Both the position numbers and the translations under genes were made by a program. This document shows positions 31,565 through 41,659 of a stretch of 64,000 nucleotides of DNA, one piece after another. Positions within the stretch are counted from its first letter, which is position 1. Each line of letters opens with the position of its first letter. Source of the DNA: Bacteroidia bacterium (GTDB lineage Bacteria; Bacteroidota; Bacteroidia; NS11-12g; UBA955); the NCBI GenBank assembly GCA_023653095.1, contig JAMNXP010000002.1, positions 206,910-270,909 of the forward strand, in the 5' to 3' direction. The notes beneath the pieces are model-generated. The model did no database searches and was not told the origin of the DNA. It saw nothing but the letters and a program-made list of their open reading frames with translations.

Positions 31565-34000
31565 ATGAAGAAACTATTCCTCGGTTTGATGGCTGTTTTG
31601 CTTGCGAATATCGCAGGTGCACAGGTATTGCAGCCGCTAGGAACGGGTTTGCCGGGTAAAGTGGTTGCTTCATATGCCACCGATAATGAATTTTTTGCCC
31701 TCTACGAAGATGTAGAAACTGCGCAATCTAATGATTATACGTTGGCTCGTTGGAACGGGGTTTTTTGGCAGTTATATCCAGGTTTGGAAACACCAGAACC
31801 GGTTGAAGTTACCGAGGGAGTTTACAATTTTCATTCCATTGTACTTTACAAAAACACCATTTATGTAGGTGCATACATCGCAAACGCTTCGAAAGATGCT
31901 GAAGTACCTGTATCACACTTGTATAAGTGGAGCGAGACTAAACAAAGTTGGGTTCCTGAAATTGGTGTTGTTGATACTCGAAACAACGGTATAGTATCTA
32001 TGTCGGTGTTTGATGATAAATTGATGATTGCTGGACAGTTTGAATCAACCGTTGCAGGCAAGAGCATTCAGAATATTGCCGTATTCAATGGCAGTCAGTG
32101 GGACTACATGGGTACCAGTGATATGGTTCAAGGTGCAAACGGATTGATTCGTGCTTTGCAGCCCTTGGGAAATAGACTTTACATGGCAGGAAACTTCTCC
32201 ACTTTTGCGGGAGGTTCAACTGGAAACATTGCATATTACACAGCTGCCAATGGTGGTTGGGGAGGAATAGGAAGTCCTTTCTCTGGTGAAATCCTTGACA
32301 TGGCCACGTATAACGGTAGTTTAGCGGTTTTGGGTACACAAACTAATGGTTCACGCGAAGTTAGAATCTTCAAAGGAACTTGGTCATCTGCAATTGATTT
32401 TACGGGATTCTCTACTGCAAATATCAAAAGTATTGCTGGGGCCGGTGATAAGCTCGTTTTGGCAGGTGATTTCATCAAAGATGGCAATGGATCTTCATTG
32501 CTTGTCTACGATGGTTCTCAGCTCTCTTTTACGGGTAATCGTTTAACGGGTCAATTTAGCTTGGGTCAAAGGGGTAGTGAAGCTTTTGTTTGGGGAGATT
32601 TTAAGGAGTTAAATACAGACCTGAAGTATTTTTCTACCATTGTATTTGCTACGGGTAATTTATTCGGTGATTTATATTTTGACCTTGATGGTGATTGTAT
32701 CAAAGATGCTAATGAAATGGGTATTCCTGAAAGCATCATCAGAGTCATTCGGAAATCAGACAAGCAACAGTTTTTTACGGTAACTGATAAAAATGGTCAC
32801 TTTACTTTGTCATTGCCAGAAGGTGATTACATTTTAGAACATATGTCTCGCAGACACATGTACAGTATCTGTACTGGCAACTATGCAACTCAAGTGAGAA
32901 ATGGCAAATATTCGTCAGTAAGCTTGGGAGAGTATATGAGTCCCACAACCAAAGATTTGGAAGTGGCTTTGAATCCCATTTATCCAGCAGAATTAAAGGC
33001 TGGTGACACTGTTAGAGCCTTGTTAGTGGTTAAAAACCACGGTGCACAAAAGGTGAATACCACCATTCATGTGGCTCATGATTTGCCTTTGGCCGACTTC
33101 GAATCATTTCCAGAGGCTGATAACTATGACGGTATCGAAGCGACCTTTTCGCTTTCAAACCTAGAACCTTTTGAAACTCGTTCTATCATTCTTAAGTATA
33201 AAATTCCTCATACCGCTACTGCAGAGAATAGATTTGGTTTGTATGTGAAAACGGGTTCACTTTCGGCCCAAAACGATGCTTACCAGAATGACAATTTCGA
33301 TACTACCAAACTGAGTATTGGTAAGCGTGGAAATGGGGCTAATTCGGTTGAAAAAACAGCTGATTTTGGTCCCACCGTAGATTACAGAACCAAGACTTGG
33401 TTGTACAACGTTAATTTCAGAAATACTGGAAGTTCATTTGTGAAAAAAGCGGTAATGATAGATACCTTGTCAACTCAACTTCCATTGCAAAGAGTTTTGT
33501 TGAAGTCGTTCTATCCAGTGAAAGCTCATTACAGCATTCAGAAAGGACATATTTTAGTGGTAACTTTTGATCCTGCTGATTTAAAAACTTACGAAAGCAC
33601 TCCAACACAATCTTCAGGTTGGGTACAATATCAGTTGGATTTTTACGAGCAAATGAGTGTAAAAACTCAAATTGATAACGTTGCATATGTGAATTTTGAC
33701 TCCAAATGGGTTGGTGCATCTGAAAATTGCCAGGTGATGGTGATTGATGGTGCAATGTCAATCGACAAAAGCTTAAATAAGAATGGTTTAAAGGTATATC
33801 CTAATCCAGTAAAGTCAGGGCTAACGGTTGAATGGTTGCAAAGAGAACTGGGTCAAGAATACCAAATATTAGACATGACTGGTAGAGTAGTGACAGTGGG
33901 TATTATTGGTGAAGGAAGTGTGAATGTATCGGGATTGAATTCAGGTATTTATTTACTCAATACTCTTTCAAGCAGTACGAGATTCCAAGTACTGAAATAG
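31565..34000 (+). CDS. Large secreted protein with T9SS type A sorting domain and SdrD-B-like module
   Basis: Secreted protein of 811 residues, presumably surface-bound or released. The start MKKLFLGLMAVLLANIAGAQ at 31565 is chosen for its clear signal peptide; GTG at 31526 lies in the likely promoter region. The N-terminal half (about 20-360) has repeated kelch/propeller-like units such as IAVFNGSQWDYMG and SIAGAGDKLVLAGDF. Residues about 365-440 (GNLFGDLYFDLDGDCIKDANE, DKNGHFTLSLPEGDYIL) form an SdrD-B/carboxypeptidase-regulatory-like module with Asp-rich, possibly calcium-binding loops. The C-terminus (LKVYPNPVKSGLTVEW to GIYLLNTLSS) is a type A sorting domain. The 3' end overlaps meaB by 33 bases. 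Confidence 0.82.
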   Translation: MKKLFLGLMAVLLANIAGAQVLQPLGTGLPGKVVASYATDNEFFALYEDVETAQSNDYTLARWNGVFWQLYPGLETPEPVEVTEGVYNFHSIVLYKNTIYVGAYIANASKDAEVPVSHLYKWSETKQSWVPEIGVVDTRNNGIVSMSVFDDKLMIAGQFESTVAGKSIQNIAVFNGSQWDYMGTSDMVQGANGLIRALQPLGNRLYMAGNFSTFAGGSTGNIAYYTAANGGWGGIGSPFSGEILDMATYNGSLAVLGTQTNGSREVRIFKGTWSSAIDFTGFSTANIKSIAGAGDKLVLAGDFIKDGNGSSLLVYDGSQLSFTGNRLTGQFSLGQRGSEAFVWGDFKELNTDLKYFSTIVFATGNLFGDLYFDLDGDCIKDANEMGIPESIIRVIRKSDKQQFFTVTDKNGHFTLSLPEGDYILEHMSRRHMYSICTGNYATQVRNGKYSSVSLGEYMSPTTKDLEVALNPIYPAELKAGDTVRALLVVKNHGAQKVNTTIHVAHDLPLADFESFPEADNYDGIEATFSLSNLEPFETRSIILKYKIPHTATAENRFGLYVKTGSLSAQNDAYQNDNFDTTKLSIGKRGNGANSVEKTADFGPTVDYRTKTWLYNVNFRNTGSSFVKKAVMIDTLSTQLPLQRVLLKSFYPVKAHYSIQKGHILVVTFDPADLKTYESTPTQSSGWVQYQLDFYEQMSVKTQIDNVAYVNFDSKWVGASENCQVMVIDGAMSIDKSLNKNGLKVYPNPVKSGLTVEWLQRELGQEYQILDMTGRVVTVGIIGEGSVNVSGLNSGIYLLNTLSSSTRFQVLK

Positions 34001-34864
34001 ATTAAAATCTCCTTTATTAAGTTCCGTCTCAATCTCCCTTTGAAGGGTTTGGATGGATACATCTTTCATTCTATTTCGCTGAATGATTTTATAGGCTTTT
34101 TCAGCAAATAGGTGTTTTTTGCGGGAATTATGTTGGTTGACCACTTGATGCTTGGAAATGGATTCTGCCAAGGCTGGGATTCCTTCACTTTGCATGGCTT
34201 GAGTTAATATCACAGGACATTCCCATGATTCAGTGGCACGAACATGCGCTAATTTCATCAAGTAAGAGGCAAATGCGGCGGCACCGTCTCTATCTGATTT
34301 GTTGACTACGAAAACATCGGCAATTTCCATGATCCCGCTTTTGAGGGTTTGAATTTCATCGCCACTTTCAGGCACAGAAACAACAATAGTGGTATCAGCC
34401 AATCCAGCGATTTCTACTTCACTTTGGCCTACGCCCACCGTTTCTATGATGATGCGATCAAAGGGGGCGAATTTAAGAACTTCTACCATCTCAATGATAC
34501 TGGCAGATAGTCCACCCAAAGAGCCTCGAGAGGACACACTTCGGATGTAAACATTGGGATTCAAGAACAGCGATTGCATTCTCAAGCGATCGCCCAAGAG
34601 GGATCCAAAATTGAAAGCGCTGCTTGGGTCGACGGCCAGAATGGCAATTTTGAGATTTTGCTCCGCCCAATAATTTACCAAAGAATTAACTAAAGTGGAT
34701 TTCCCGGCACCTGGCGGTCCTGTGATACCAATGACGGGTGTTACGCCATTCATGAGTTTCAGAAGATCTAGTGCCTTGGGGTGCTGGTTTTCTACCCATG
34801 ATAATGCACGAGCTATATGCAGCTCGTCACCATCTTTGATTTTTGGTAGTTCTGGAATCAGCAT
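33968..34864 (-). CDS. meaB: MeaB family GTPase (methylmalonyl-CoA mutase chaperone)
   Basis: G3E-family GTPase that protects and reactivates B12-dependent methylmalonyl-CoA mutase. The product has 298 residues, slightly short for the family (about 310-330). Motifs are Walker A GITGPPGAGKSTLVNSL near residue 46, ILAVDPSSAFNFGSLLGDR near 74, RSVSSRGSLGGLS near 108, IIETVGVGQSEVEIAGLADT near 140 and the G4 motif VVNKSDRDGA near 184. The mutase subunits are not in the window. A TATATTTG box ends 4 bases before the ATG. The gene overlaps the convergent T9SS gene by 33 bases, and tsaD lies 16 bases upstream. Confidence 0.92.
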   Translation of the reverse strand: MLIPELPKIKDGDELHIARALSWVENQHPKALDLLKLMNGVTPVIGITGPPGAGKSTLVNSLVNYWAEQNLKIAILAVDPSSAFNFGSLLGDRLRMQSLFLNPNVYIRSVSSRGSLGGLSASIIEMVEVLKFAPFDRIIIETVGVGQSEVEIAGLADTTIVVSVPESGDEIQTLKSGIMEIADVFVVNKSDRDGAAAFASYLMKLAHVRATESWECPVILTQAMQSEGIPALAESISKHQVVNQHNSRKKHLFAEKAYKIIQRNRMKDVSIQTLQREIETELNKGDFNLFQYLESRTA

Positions 34865-34868
34865 GTTT

Positions 34869-34876
34869 CAAATATA
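34869..34876 (-). promoter_or_regulatory. -7 box of meaB
   Basis: Minus-strand TATATTTG matches TAnnTTTG and ends 4 bases before ATG at 34864. It overlaps the stop region of tsaD, so meaB probably has its own leaderless transcript. Confidence 0.5.
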
Positions 34877-34880
34877 CGTT

Positions 34881-35882
34881 TCAACTCCGAGTGTAAGGCA
34901 GGTCAGATATTTTTAGATAATTGCGTGTTTCATGCAAGAAACTGCCAGCCATGGCTATCATAGCAGCATTGTCGGTGCAATATTCGAACTTGGGGATGTA
35001 AGATTGGATTTTAAATTTTTGGGCAATTTTTGTGAATTCTGCTCGCAAAGGTTGATTTGCTGAAACCCCACCAACCAGTCCAATAGACTTTGGATTGAAT
35101 TGTTTGATTCCTTTGATCAAACGTTTTTTGAGCATATCAATCAAACATTTTTGGTAAGAGGCACAGACCGAAGAGATTTCTTGGTTTAAGAAATTGGGAT
35201 TGCTTTCTATTTGTTTGCGGAGAAAATAGAGTAGTGAAGTTTTAATTCCTGAAAAGCTAAAATCTAAGTTTGTTGTCTGACTATCGGGAAATGTGTAGGC
35301 GGTTGGGTTGCCATTCTCAGCTAATTTTGAGATTACAGGCCCACCAGGATAACCTAGGTTCATGAGTTTTGCCCCCTTATCGAAGGCTTCGCCTACTGCA
35401 TCATCAATGGTGTTGCCAACTATGTTCATTTGGTCAAATGATTCAACCATGATCAATTGTGTGTGTCCCCCGGAAACCAACAAACACAACATAGGGAATT
35501 CAACCTTATGGTCTATGAAAAGGGCCGCTACATGAGCTTGCAGGTGATTCACTCCAATCAAGGGTTTATTGAGGGCAATGGATATGCCTTTGGCGGTATT
35601 CAGTCCCACGATCAAAGAACCCATAAGTCCTGGTCCCTGGGTTACGGCGATGGCATCGATGTTTTTAAGGGATGTTTGAGCTATTTTAAGGGCCTCACCA
35701 ATGACGGGAATGATGTTGCTTTGGTGCGCTCGGGAAGCCAATTCAGGCACTACGCCACCGTATTTTCGATGAACGTCTTGAGTGGCCATAACATTTGACA
35801 ATATAACACCGTTATGAATCACGGCGGCTGCGGTATCGTCGCAACTGCTCTCGATGCCCAATATAGTGGAGTTGTGGCTCAT
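34881..35882 (-). CDS. tsaD: tRNA threonylcarbamoyladenosine synthase subunit TsaD
   Basis: TsaD transfers the threonylcarbamoyl group to A37 of ANN-decoding tRNAs, together with TsaB and TsaE; it acts before MtaB. The product has 333 residues from MSHNSTILGIESSCDD at 35882, preferred over an in-frame start 19 codons upstream, which would sit inside the divergent tamB region. Motifs are GIESSCDDTAAA, the metal-binding histidines in GVNHLQAHVAALF near residue 112, LLVSGGHTQLI near 134, GYPGGPVISKLA and C-terminal LVGGVSANQPLR with YCTDNAAMIAMAG. Essential in most bacteria. Confidence 0.96.
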   Translation of the reverse strand: MSHNSTILGIESSCDDTAAAVIHNGVILSNVMATQDVHRKYGGVVPELASRAHQSNIIPVIGEALKIAQTSLKNIDAIAVTQGPGLMGSLIVGLNTAKGISIALNKPLIGVNHLQAHVAALFIDHKVEFPMLCLLVSGGHTQLIMVESFDQMNIVGNTIDDAVGEAFDKGAKLMNLGYPGGPVISKLAENGNPTAYTFPDSQTTNLDFSFSGIKTSLLYFLRKQIESNPNFLNQEISSVCASYQKCLIDMLKKRLIKGIKQFNPKSIGLVGGVSANQPLRAEFTKIAQKFKIQSYIPKFEYCTDNAAMIAMAGSFLHETRNYLKISDLPYTRS

Positions 35883-35910
35883 AGGTGGATTCGCGTATAG
35901 TATAAAAAAA

Positions 35911-35918
35911 TATCTTTG
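35911..35918 (+). promoter_or_regulatory. -7 box of the tamB gene
   Basis: TATCTTTG matches TAnnTTTG and ends 6 bases before TTG at 35925. It overlaps the alternative TTG at 35916, which argues for the downstream TTG as translation start. Confidence 0.55.
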
Positions 35919-35924
35919 AGGGAT

Positions 35925-38900
35925 TTGAAAAAACGGCATTCAAAATTAAGAAAGTTCTTGCTTAGAACTCTACTGGCATTGGTATTTCTTTCCAGTGTGG
36001 TTGCCGTTTTGACTCGAAATAGAAAAGTTCAAACCCATATTGCCCGTTATTTGACTCATAAATTCACTGAACTGACGGGTGCAGATATCCACATTGGTTC
36101 AGTGGAAGTTGATTTTTTGCGCAATTTCCATGTAGAAGATTTGGTGGTTTTTGATTTGCATAAAGACACATTATTAAAGCTTAAAAGCTTAGACTTTAGA
36201 GTTGACGAGGTGAATTTCCCCAAAAATACAGCCAGGGTAACCAATGTAGTTTTGAATCACGGTTTTTTCAAGATGGGGCAATACCCCAATGAAACCCTTT
36301 TCAATTACGAAATGATATTGGCTCGTTTGAGTTCAGATAGTTCATCTTCAAAACCTTGGGGTGTAAAAATAGACCAAGTTAAATTGTTGGCAACCGACTA
36401 TGTTTATTTCACAGGGATACATCCCGAAAAATCAAATATCAGGGGAGAATTTAATCCGAGTTACATCAGGGTCAACAATCTAACCGGTGACATTGCACAT
36501 TTAGAGGTCTTTAAAAATGGAAAGGTCACTTTTGACATAAAGAATTTGAAGGGTTCAGAACGAAGCAGGTTTGCAATTGATGAACTTGCAACCCTAGGGG
36601 TATACTATAACAAGAGATTAGAGTTAAACGGACTCAGGTTGTTTTCTTCAGATACACGAATTGAGGGTTTATTTAGCATGGATTGGTCTGCAAAAGATGC
36701 CATGAAGGATTTTTATAACAAAGTTATTTTTCAAATGACAGTGGCATCATCGCCCATCAGATTGAGCGATATAGGCCCATTCGCCCCGTGGTTGAAATCC
36801 CACAGCACCTCTTTGTTGTGTGATTTTACTTTGAAGGGACCTTTATCTGATTTAAAAAGTAAAGATTTTACTGCATTGACTTCGGCCGGTACTGAGTTGA
36901 ATTTGAATTATAGGTTAACGGGTTTGCCGAACGTTTCAAAGCTCTTGAATACCGTAAAAATGAATGATTGCGTGATCGAAATGACCGATGCCATGGAAAT
37001 GTTTGCAGGTGAAACTTGGGGAGGGTATTTGGCTCGATTTGGTACCACTTATTGGAATGCGGATCTAATGATACCTATGGATTCTTTTGTTTTCAAAGGA
37101 ACTGCTCAGACAGATATGGGAGGATATGATGGTGAATTCGCTGTAGATTTTTCCAAAGATGAATCAATGCCATTCCGCCTGCTTGGCGAAACCAAAGATC
37201 TACAATTGAATGGATTTGCCACCACTCTGGGTGATTTTGGTGCTTTAAACGCCAACGTTGTTGTTATGGGTGACGGATTTGATGAGAATGCATCTGGTAA
37301 CTTCGATTTAAACGTTGCAGACCTAAGTTACAATGGTCAAATCTTGCAAAATTCTATCTTTAACGGAACCCTAAATAAGGGTGAGATTGAATTGAATGTT
37401 TCATCTTCAGATGTTAAATCGAAATTGGAGCTAAGTTTACTTGGAGGCAACATATTTGGTGAAAAAAAGAGTTTAAACGCACAACTAAATTTGAGTAAGA
37501 TAGATTTTAAGGCACTCGGATTTGATACCGCAAATTTAGATATAGCTGGAAAATTCAATATAGCCATTGAGGGTTCTTCTTGGGATGATCTAAGGGGTTT
37601 AGTTTCCATTCAAGACGCAAGATTTCACAAGGGAAATGATGAATATATACTCAGAAATCAACTCATTCAACGCCCTACAACTGATTATTTAGGATTTAAA
37701 GGCGATTGGGCTGAGGGAAGTATATCGGGTCCGTTGAAATTTACGCATACCCCTAATTGGATTGATCACTTGAGCAATAATTTGGTGCCGGAGAGATTTA
37801 AAGACATTGGATTTGCTTTAAATGATTCAATTTATTTCAACCTGTTTTTACCCCAAACTGCATGGATAGATGCTTTCCTGATCAAAGGATTGAAGTTGGG
37901 TCCCTTGAACATCAAGGGCCATTATTTTGCACAAAACAACATTTGCGATCTGAAAATTGGCCCTTTTAGTTTGGAATATGGAAACCTATACAGCGAACGA
38001 GTGAAATTGAGCTTATTGAAACCCACCACTCACGGTATGACTAAATTGAGGGTGTCAACTAACTACATGTTGGTTGATAATACGGTGTATGATACCTTAG
38101 GATTTGCCTTCGATATCATGAAGGGTGGATACCAAGTGAAAACACTGTTGCATGAAAAAGCCGATCGGTACTCTTTAGGAGTTGCTGGTACTGGTGCCAT
38201 TCATGAAGATTTTGCCAATTTGTATTTCCAAGAAACCTATCTGCGAATTCAAAAGCAATTTTGGACCTTAGACGACAAGGCTCGTATCAACTTCAATAAT
38301 AACAACATTGAAGTAAATGATTTTTACATTGCAGATGCCACACACTTTTTTCAAGTAGATGGGGTTGCAAGTAAATCTCACTCAGATACCCTAAAAGTTG
38401 AATTTGGAAATATTACTCCGCGTGTATTGATGCCTTTTTTTCCTAGGGGGACGTTTGATAGTTTGAATTTTAGGTCAAATGGGTCTGTGGCTTTAAGTGG
38501 GGTTTTGGGTGATTTACAGTTTTTGGGGAATTTGGACATCAATAAAATTAAATACCAAAATTTTGAATATGGAAGTGCATCTGTTTCTATTGAAGAATCT
38601 GAAGTTCAGGGTAGATTAAAAATGGATGCCTCCATGAGAACAGGTCCGTTGGAGAAGACGCGTTTCTATGGTACTGTAAGTCTAAAAGAAAATGAATCGG
38701 CTGATTTGGATATTTTGGGTACCATTCCACAAAATTCAAGTTTGCAAATATTAAAGCCCTTTTTAGACGGCGTAATCACAATTAAAGAAGGGAAATTTGG
38801 GGGTAATGTTCGAATTTCAGGAAAAAGCAATCGACCCAAAATCATGGGTTTATTGACCACGAATACCGTAAAATTGGGAGTTGATTATCTGGGAACAGAT

Positions 38901-40376
38901 TATTATTTGGGCGGGAACTTTAAAGTTACTGACCAAGGATTGTTCACCATGCGCCCCATGAAGTTTTTCGATGAATCAAAGATGAATTTTGGCTGGATGA
39001 CCTTGGCATTAACTCACGAGAATTACAAAAACTTTGCACTAGATTTAAAAGTAGACAGTATTCGTAATATGCGGGTATTGAAAACGACAGAAAAGATGAA
39101 TGATCTCTTTTATGGCAATGCCTGGGCCGATGGCAACTGTCGAATTTATGGGTTGTTTTCAGAAATTGATATGGATATAAACCTCAAAACAAGGCCCCAA
39201 ACCTCAGTATCCATTCAATATCCAGAAGTTTCAGAGAATATTGTCTCCAATTCCATAAAATTTGTCACCAAAACACCATCCAGTAAAACAGCAATTCCTG
39301 CACCTGTTTTAATAGAAAGCGACGCCATTGGTAAGATTACCCTAAACATTCAAGCAACCGATGATGCCGAAGCAAGATTTGTCATTGATAAACGTTTGGG
39401 CGATGTAATTAAAGGGAATGGAAGTGGGAACTTGCGTCTGATTTATGATAGAGACGAAGAATTATACCTTTACGGTAGTTATATGATTAGTAAAGGTGAG
39501 TATGCATTTTCCTTGCCGGGGGTAAATCTTTTGAAAAAAATAAACCTTCAGAAAGGTGGTACCATCGCTTGGGATGGTGACCCGTTCAATGCAAGGGTTG
39601 ATTTAGCCGGTAATTTCGAGAAACGACTGTCACCCTCTACCTTGATGATTAGCAATGCGGGGTCGGGCAATTCTTATCCAGCTTCTCGATTTGTAAGCAC
39701 TCTTTACATGAAAGGTAATTTGTTTAGTCCCCAAATTTCTTTTGATTTAGACGCTCCAGATTTGATTTCATCGGGCGGTACTTCAGCCAATGAGGTTAAT
39801 TCGGTCATTCAAAGAATCAAAGCTGACAAGGATGAAACCATGAGGCAATCTATTGCATTGTTGTTGTTTGGGAATTTCTTGCCTCCCTCGTTCTCGTCTG
39901 CTTCGGCTCCAAATACCAATGCATTTAGTGGGACGGGTTTTGCCGGAAATAGCATTTCTACCATTGCCAGCAGTGTGGTGAACGATTTATTTTCTAAATA
40001 CGGTATCCCCACCCGAATTCAAGTGAATATTGACGATGTTCGCAATGCAACGGGAACCAGCAATACCCAGTTATTTGTAAATAGTGAATGGTTTTTGTCT
40101 GACCGACTTCGTTTGGATTTGAATTACGACCCTACCGTAGCAGTATTGGTTAACAGCGTGGCGGTGCCCATAAATTTTAATTTGGAGTATAAAACCAGCG
40201 ACGAAAACTGGCGATTGAAAGCATTTTCAAGATCCAATAATTTGCTGTTGCAACAAAATAACTCACCTACCACCAACGGAGTATCTGGCAATACTTTGGG
40301 AACAGGTGTGCTTTACCGAAGAGAGTTTGATACCTTTCAACGAAAAAAGAAAAAGAAATCCAATGAATCAAACTAA
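35925..40376 (+). CDS. tamB: TamB-like envelope lipid-transport/assembly protein (DUF490 C-terminus)
   Basis: Giant AsmA/TamB-type protein (about 1,483 residues) that spans the periplasm as a hydrophobic groove, carrying phospholipid to the outer membrane or assisting barrel assembly. The N-terminus has a membrane anchor (LRKFLLRTLLALVFLSSVVAVL), then GADIHIGSVEVDFLRNFHVE. Long beta-rich repeats follow, and the C-terminal TamB domain (about 1,150-1,480) shows GSGNLRLIYDRDEELYLYGSY near 1,170, SKGEYAFSLPG and LSDRLRLDLNYDP near 1,395. The start is taken as TTG 35925 because TTG 35916 lies in the -7 box. No tamA partner is adjacent. The next two genes (permease, outer-membrane barrel) follow within 6 and 2 bases, suggesting one operon. 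Confidence 0.9.
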   Translation: MKKRHSKLRKFLLRTLLALVFLSSVVAVLTRNRKVQTHIARYLTHKFTELTGADIHIGSVEVDFLRNFHVEDLVVFDLHKDTLLKLKSLDFRVDEVNFPKNTARVTNVVLNHGFFKMGQYPNETLFNYEMILARLSSDSSSSKPWGVKIDQVKLLATDYVYFTGIHPEKSNIRGEFNPSYIRVNNLTGDIAHLEVFKNGKVTFDIKNLKGSERSRFAIDELATLGVYYNKRLELNGLRLFSSDTRIEGLFSMDWSAKDAMKDFYNKVIFQMTVASSPIRLSDIGPFAPWLKSHSTSLLCDFTLKGPLSDLKSKDFTALTSAGTELNLNYRLTGLPNVSKLLNTVKMNDCVIEMTDAMEMFAGETWGGYLARFGTTYWNADLMIPMDSFVFKGTAQTDMGGYDGEFAVDFSKDESMPFRLLGETKDLQLNGFATTLGDFGALNANVVVMGDGFDENASGNFDLNVADLSYNGQILQNSIFNGTLNKGEIELNVSSSDVKSKLELSLLGGNIFGEKKSLNAQLNLSKIDFKALGFDTANLDIAGKFNIAIEGSSWDDLRGLVSIQDARFHKGNDEYILRNQLIQRPTTDYLGFKGDWAEGSISGPLKFTHTPNWIDHLSNNLVPERFKDIGFALNDSIYFNLFLPQTAWIDAFLIKGLKLGPLNIKGHYFAQNNICDLKIGPFSLEYGNLYSERVKLSLLKPTTHGMTKLRVSTNYMLVDNTVYDTLGFAFDIMKGGYQVKTLLHEKADRYSLGVAGTGAIHEDFANLYFQETYLRIQKQFWTLDDKARINFNNNNIEVNDFYIADATHFFQVDGVASKSHSDTLKVEFGNITPRVLMPFFPRGTFDSLNFRSNGSVALSGVLGDLQFLGNLDINKIKYQNFEYGSASVSIEESEVQGRLKMDASMRTGPLEKTRFYGTVSLKENESADLDILGTIPQNSSLQILKPFLDGVITIKEGKFGGNVRISGKSNRPKIMGLLTTNTVKLGVDYLGTDYYLGGNFKVTDQGLFTMRPMKFFDESKMNFGWMTLALTHENYKNFALDLKVDSIRNMRVLKTTEKMNDLFYGNAWADGNCRIYGLFSEIDMDINLKTRPQTSVSIQYPEVSENIVSNSIKFVTKTPSSKTAIPAPVLIESDAIGKITLNIQATDDAEARFVIDKRLGDVIKGNGSGNLRLIYDRDEELYLYGSYMISKGEYAFSLPGVNLLKKINLQKGGTIAWDGDPFNARVDLAGNFEKRLSPSTLMISNAGSGNSYPASRFVSTLYMKGNLFSPQISFDLDAPDLISSGGTSANEVNSVIQRIKADKDETMRQSIALLLFGNFLPPSFSSASAPNTNAFSGTGFAGNSISTIASSVVNDLFSKYGIPTRIQVNIDDVRNATGTSNTQLFVNSEWFLSDRLRLDLNYDPTVAVLVNSVAVPINFNLEYKTSDENWRLKAFSRSNNLLLQQNNSPTTNGVSGNTLGTGVLYRREFDTFQRKKKKKSNESN

Positions 40377-40382
40377 ACTCGT

Positions 40383-41657
40383 ATGATGAAATCCGGTTGG
40401 CGATTGTTCTTGGAATCAGTGAGAATGTCCACTGATGCTGTTAAGCGAAATAAACTCCGGAGTTTGTTGTCAGTATTGGGAATTACCATCGGAATTTTTT
40501 GCATCGTTTCTGTATATGCTTTGGTGCATTCTTTGGAGTTGAGCTTGAACAATAGATTTTCAAAAATGGGCACTCAAGTATTGTTTGTTCAGAAATGGCC
40601 TTGGGATGATATGGGAAATGATTATCCTTGGTGGAAATTTTTGAAAAGACCCGTCTCTAGCGTTCAAGAAGCAGAATTTTTAGAGCGAAAACTTTCAAAG
40701 CAACGGGTTTCTCACTTGGCTTATGTGTTCCAGTCAAATTTGAATGTCGCGGCAAATAAGCAGGTCTTGAACAATATATCCATTAGGTTTGTTTCTCATG
40801 AATTCGACAAAGTTCAAGATGTGAGTGTTGCAGAAGGTCGTTATTTTACCGAACAAGAATCAAGTGCAGGCAGAAACGTGTGTTTGTTAGGTTATACTAT
40901 CGCCAATAATTTGTTTCCCAATGGAAAAGCTACCGGAAGGGTTATTCGCTTGGGAAACCAAATGGTAACGGTCATTGGTGTTTGTGAACAACAGGGCAGT
41001 AGTATTGTGGGTCAAAGCAACGATGATATTGTTATTGCGCCTGTAAAACTTGGACTCAGTTTGGCGTCCTACAGAAACAGTGAAGACGCCCAAATACTGG
41101 TGAGGGCCCACGATGGGGTTGATTTAGATGAATTGCGTTTTGAGATAAATCGCCTCATGAGGCAAGTTCGAAAACTTCCTCCTCACGCCGAAGACGACTT
41201 TGCGGTAAACAAAATGTCTATGATCACCGATGCAATTTCTGGTTTGTTCGGTCAAATTCAGAAAATAGGCCTCATTATCGGGGCTTTCGCCATGATCGTG
41301 GGTAGTTTTGGAGTTGCCAATATCATGTTTGTTTCGGTAAAAGAAAGAACCCGTGAAATTGGAATTCAAAAAGCTCTTGGAGCAACCAACGGTTTTATTC
41401 GAGCGCAGTTTTTATTGGAAAGCGTCTGGTTAAGCATTGCTGGAGGGGCCGTTGGGCTGTTGTTGGTTGCTGGACTCCTAAAGATTTTAGATGCGTTTGC
41501 TAAATCTGGTATGGGAGCTGATGTGGTTCTTGCCTTAAATTTGGAAGACGCTTTGCTTGGGGTAATCACATCCATTGTGGTTGGTCTAGTTGCAGGATTT
41601 CTTCCGGCACAAACCGCCGCAAAATTGAGTCCGGTAGAGGCCATTAGATCTAATTAA
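40383..41657 (+). CDS. MacB/FtsX-type ABC transporter permease
   Basis: Inner-membrane permease of 424 residues with the MacB topology. One TM helix lies near residues 27-50 (SLLSVLGITIGIFCIVSVYAL), then a periplasmic MacB core domain of about 230 residues, and three C-terminal TM helices starting LIIGAFAMIVGSFGVANIMFVS. Conserved VKERTREIGIQKALGATNGFI near residue 320 and FLPAQTAAKLSPVEAIRSN at the end are hallmarks. MacB-type exporters move substrates such as lipoproteins, toxins or siderophores from the periplasm. The fused or separate ATPase is not encoded next to it. It starts 6 bases after tamB. Confidence 0.9.
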   Translation: MMKSGWRLFLESVRMSTDAVKRNKLRSLLSVLGITIGIFCIVSVYALVHSLELSLNNRFSKMGTQVLFVQKWPWDDMGNDYPWWKFLKRPVSSVQEAEFLERKLSKQRVSHLAYVFQSNLNVAANKQVLNNISIRFVSHEFDKVQDVSVAEGRYFTEQESSAGRNVCLLGYTIANNLFPNGKATGRVIRLGNQMVTVIGVCEQQGSSIVGQSNDDIVIAPVKLGLSLASYRNSEDAQILVRAHDGVDLDELRFEINRLMRQVRKLPPHAEDDFAVNKMSMITDAISGLFGQIQKIGLIIGAFAMIVGSFGVANIMFVSVKERTREIGIQKALGATNGFIRAQFLLESVWLSIAGGAVGLLLVAGLLKILDAFAKSGMGADVVLALNLEDALLGVITSIVVGLVAGFLPAQTAAKLSPVEAIRSN

Positions 41658-41659
41658 GA

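Noticed and set aside
35459-35475. GTCCCCCGG in tsaD as a possible copy of the recurrent 12-mer
   Set aside because: Differs after the G5AC core and encodes the conserved SGGH motif, which explains it.
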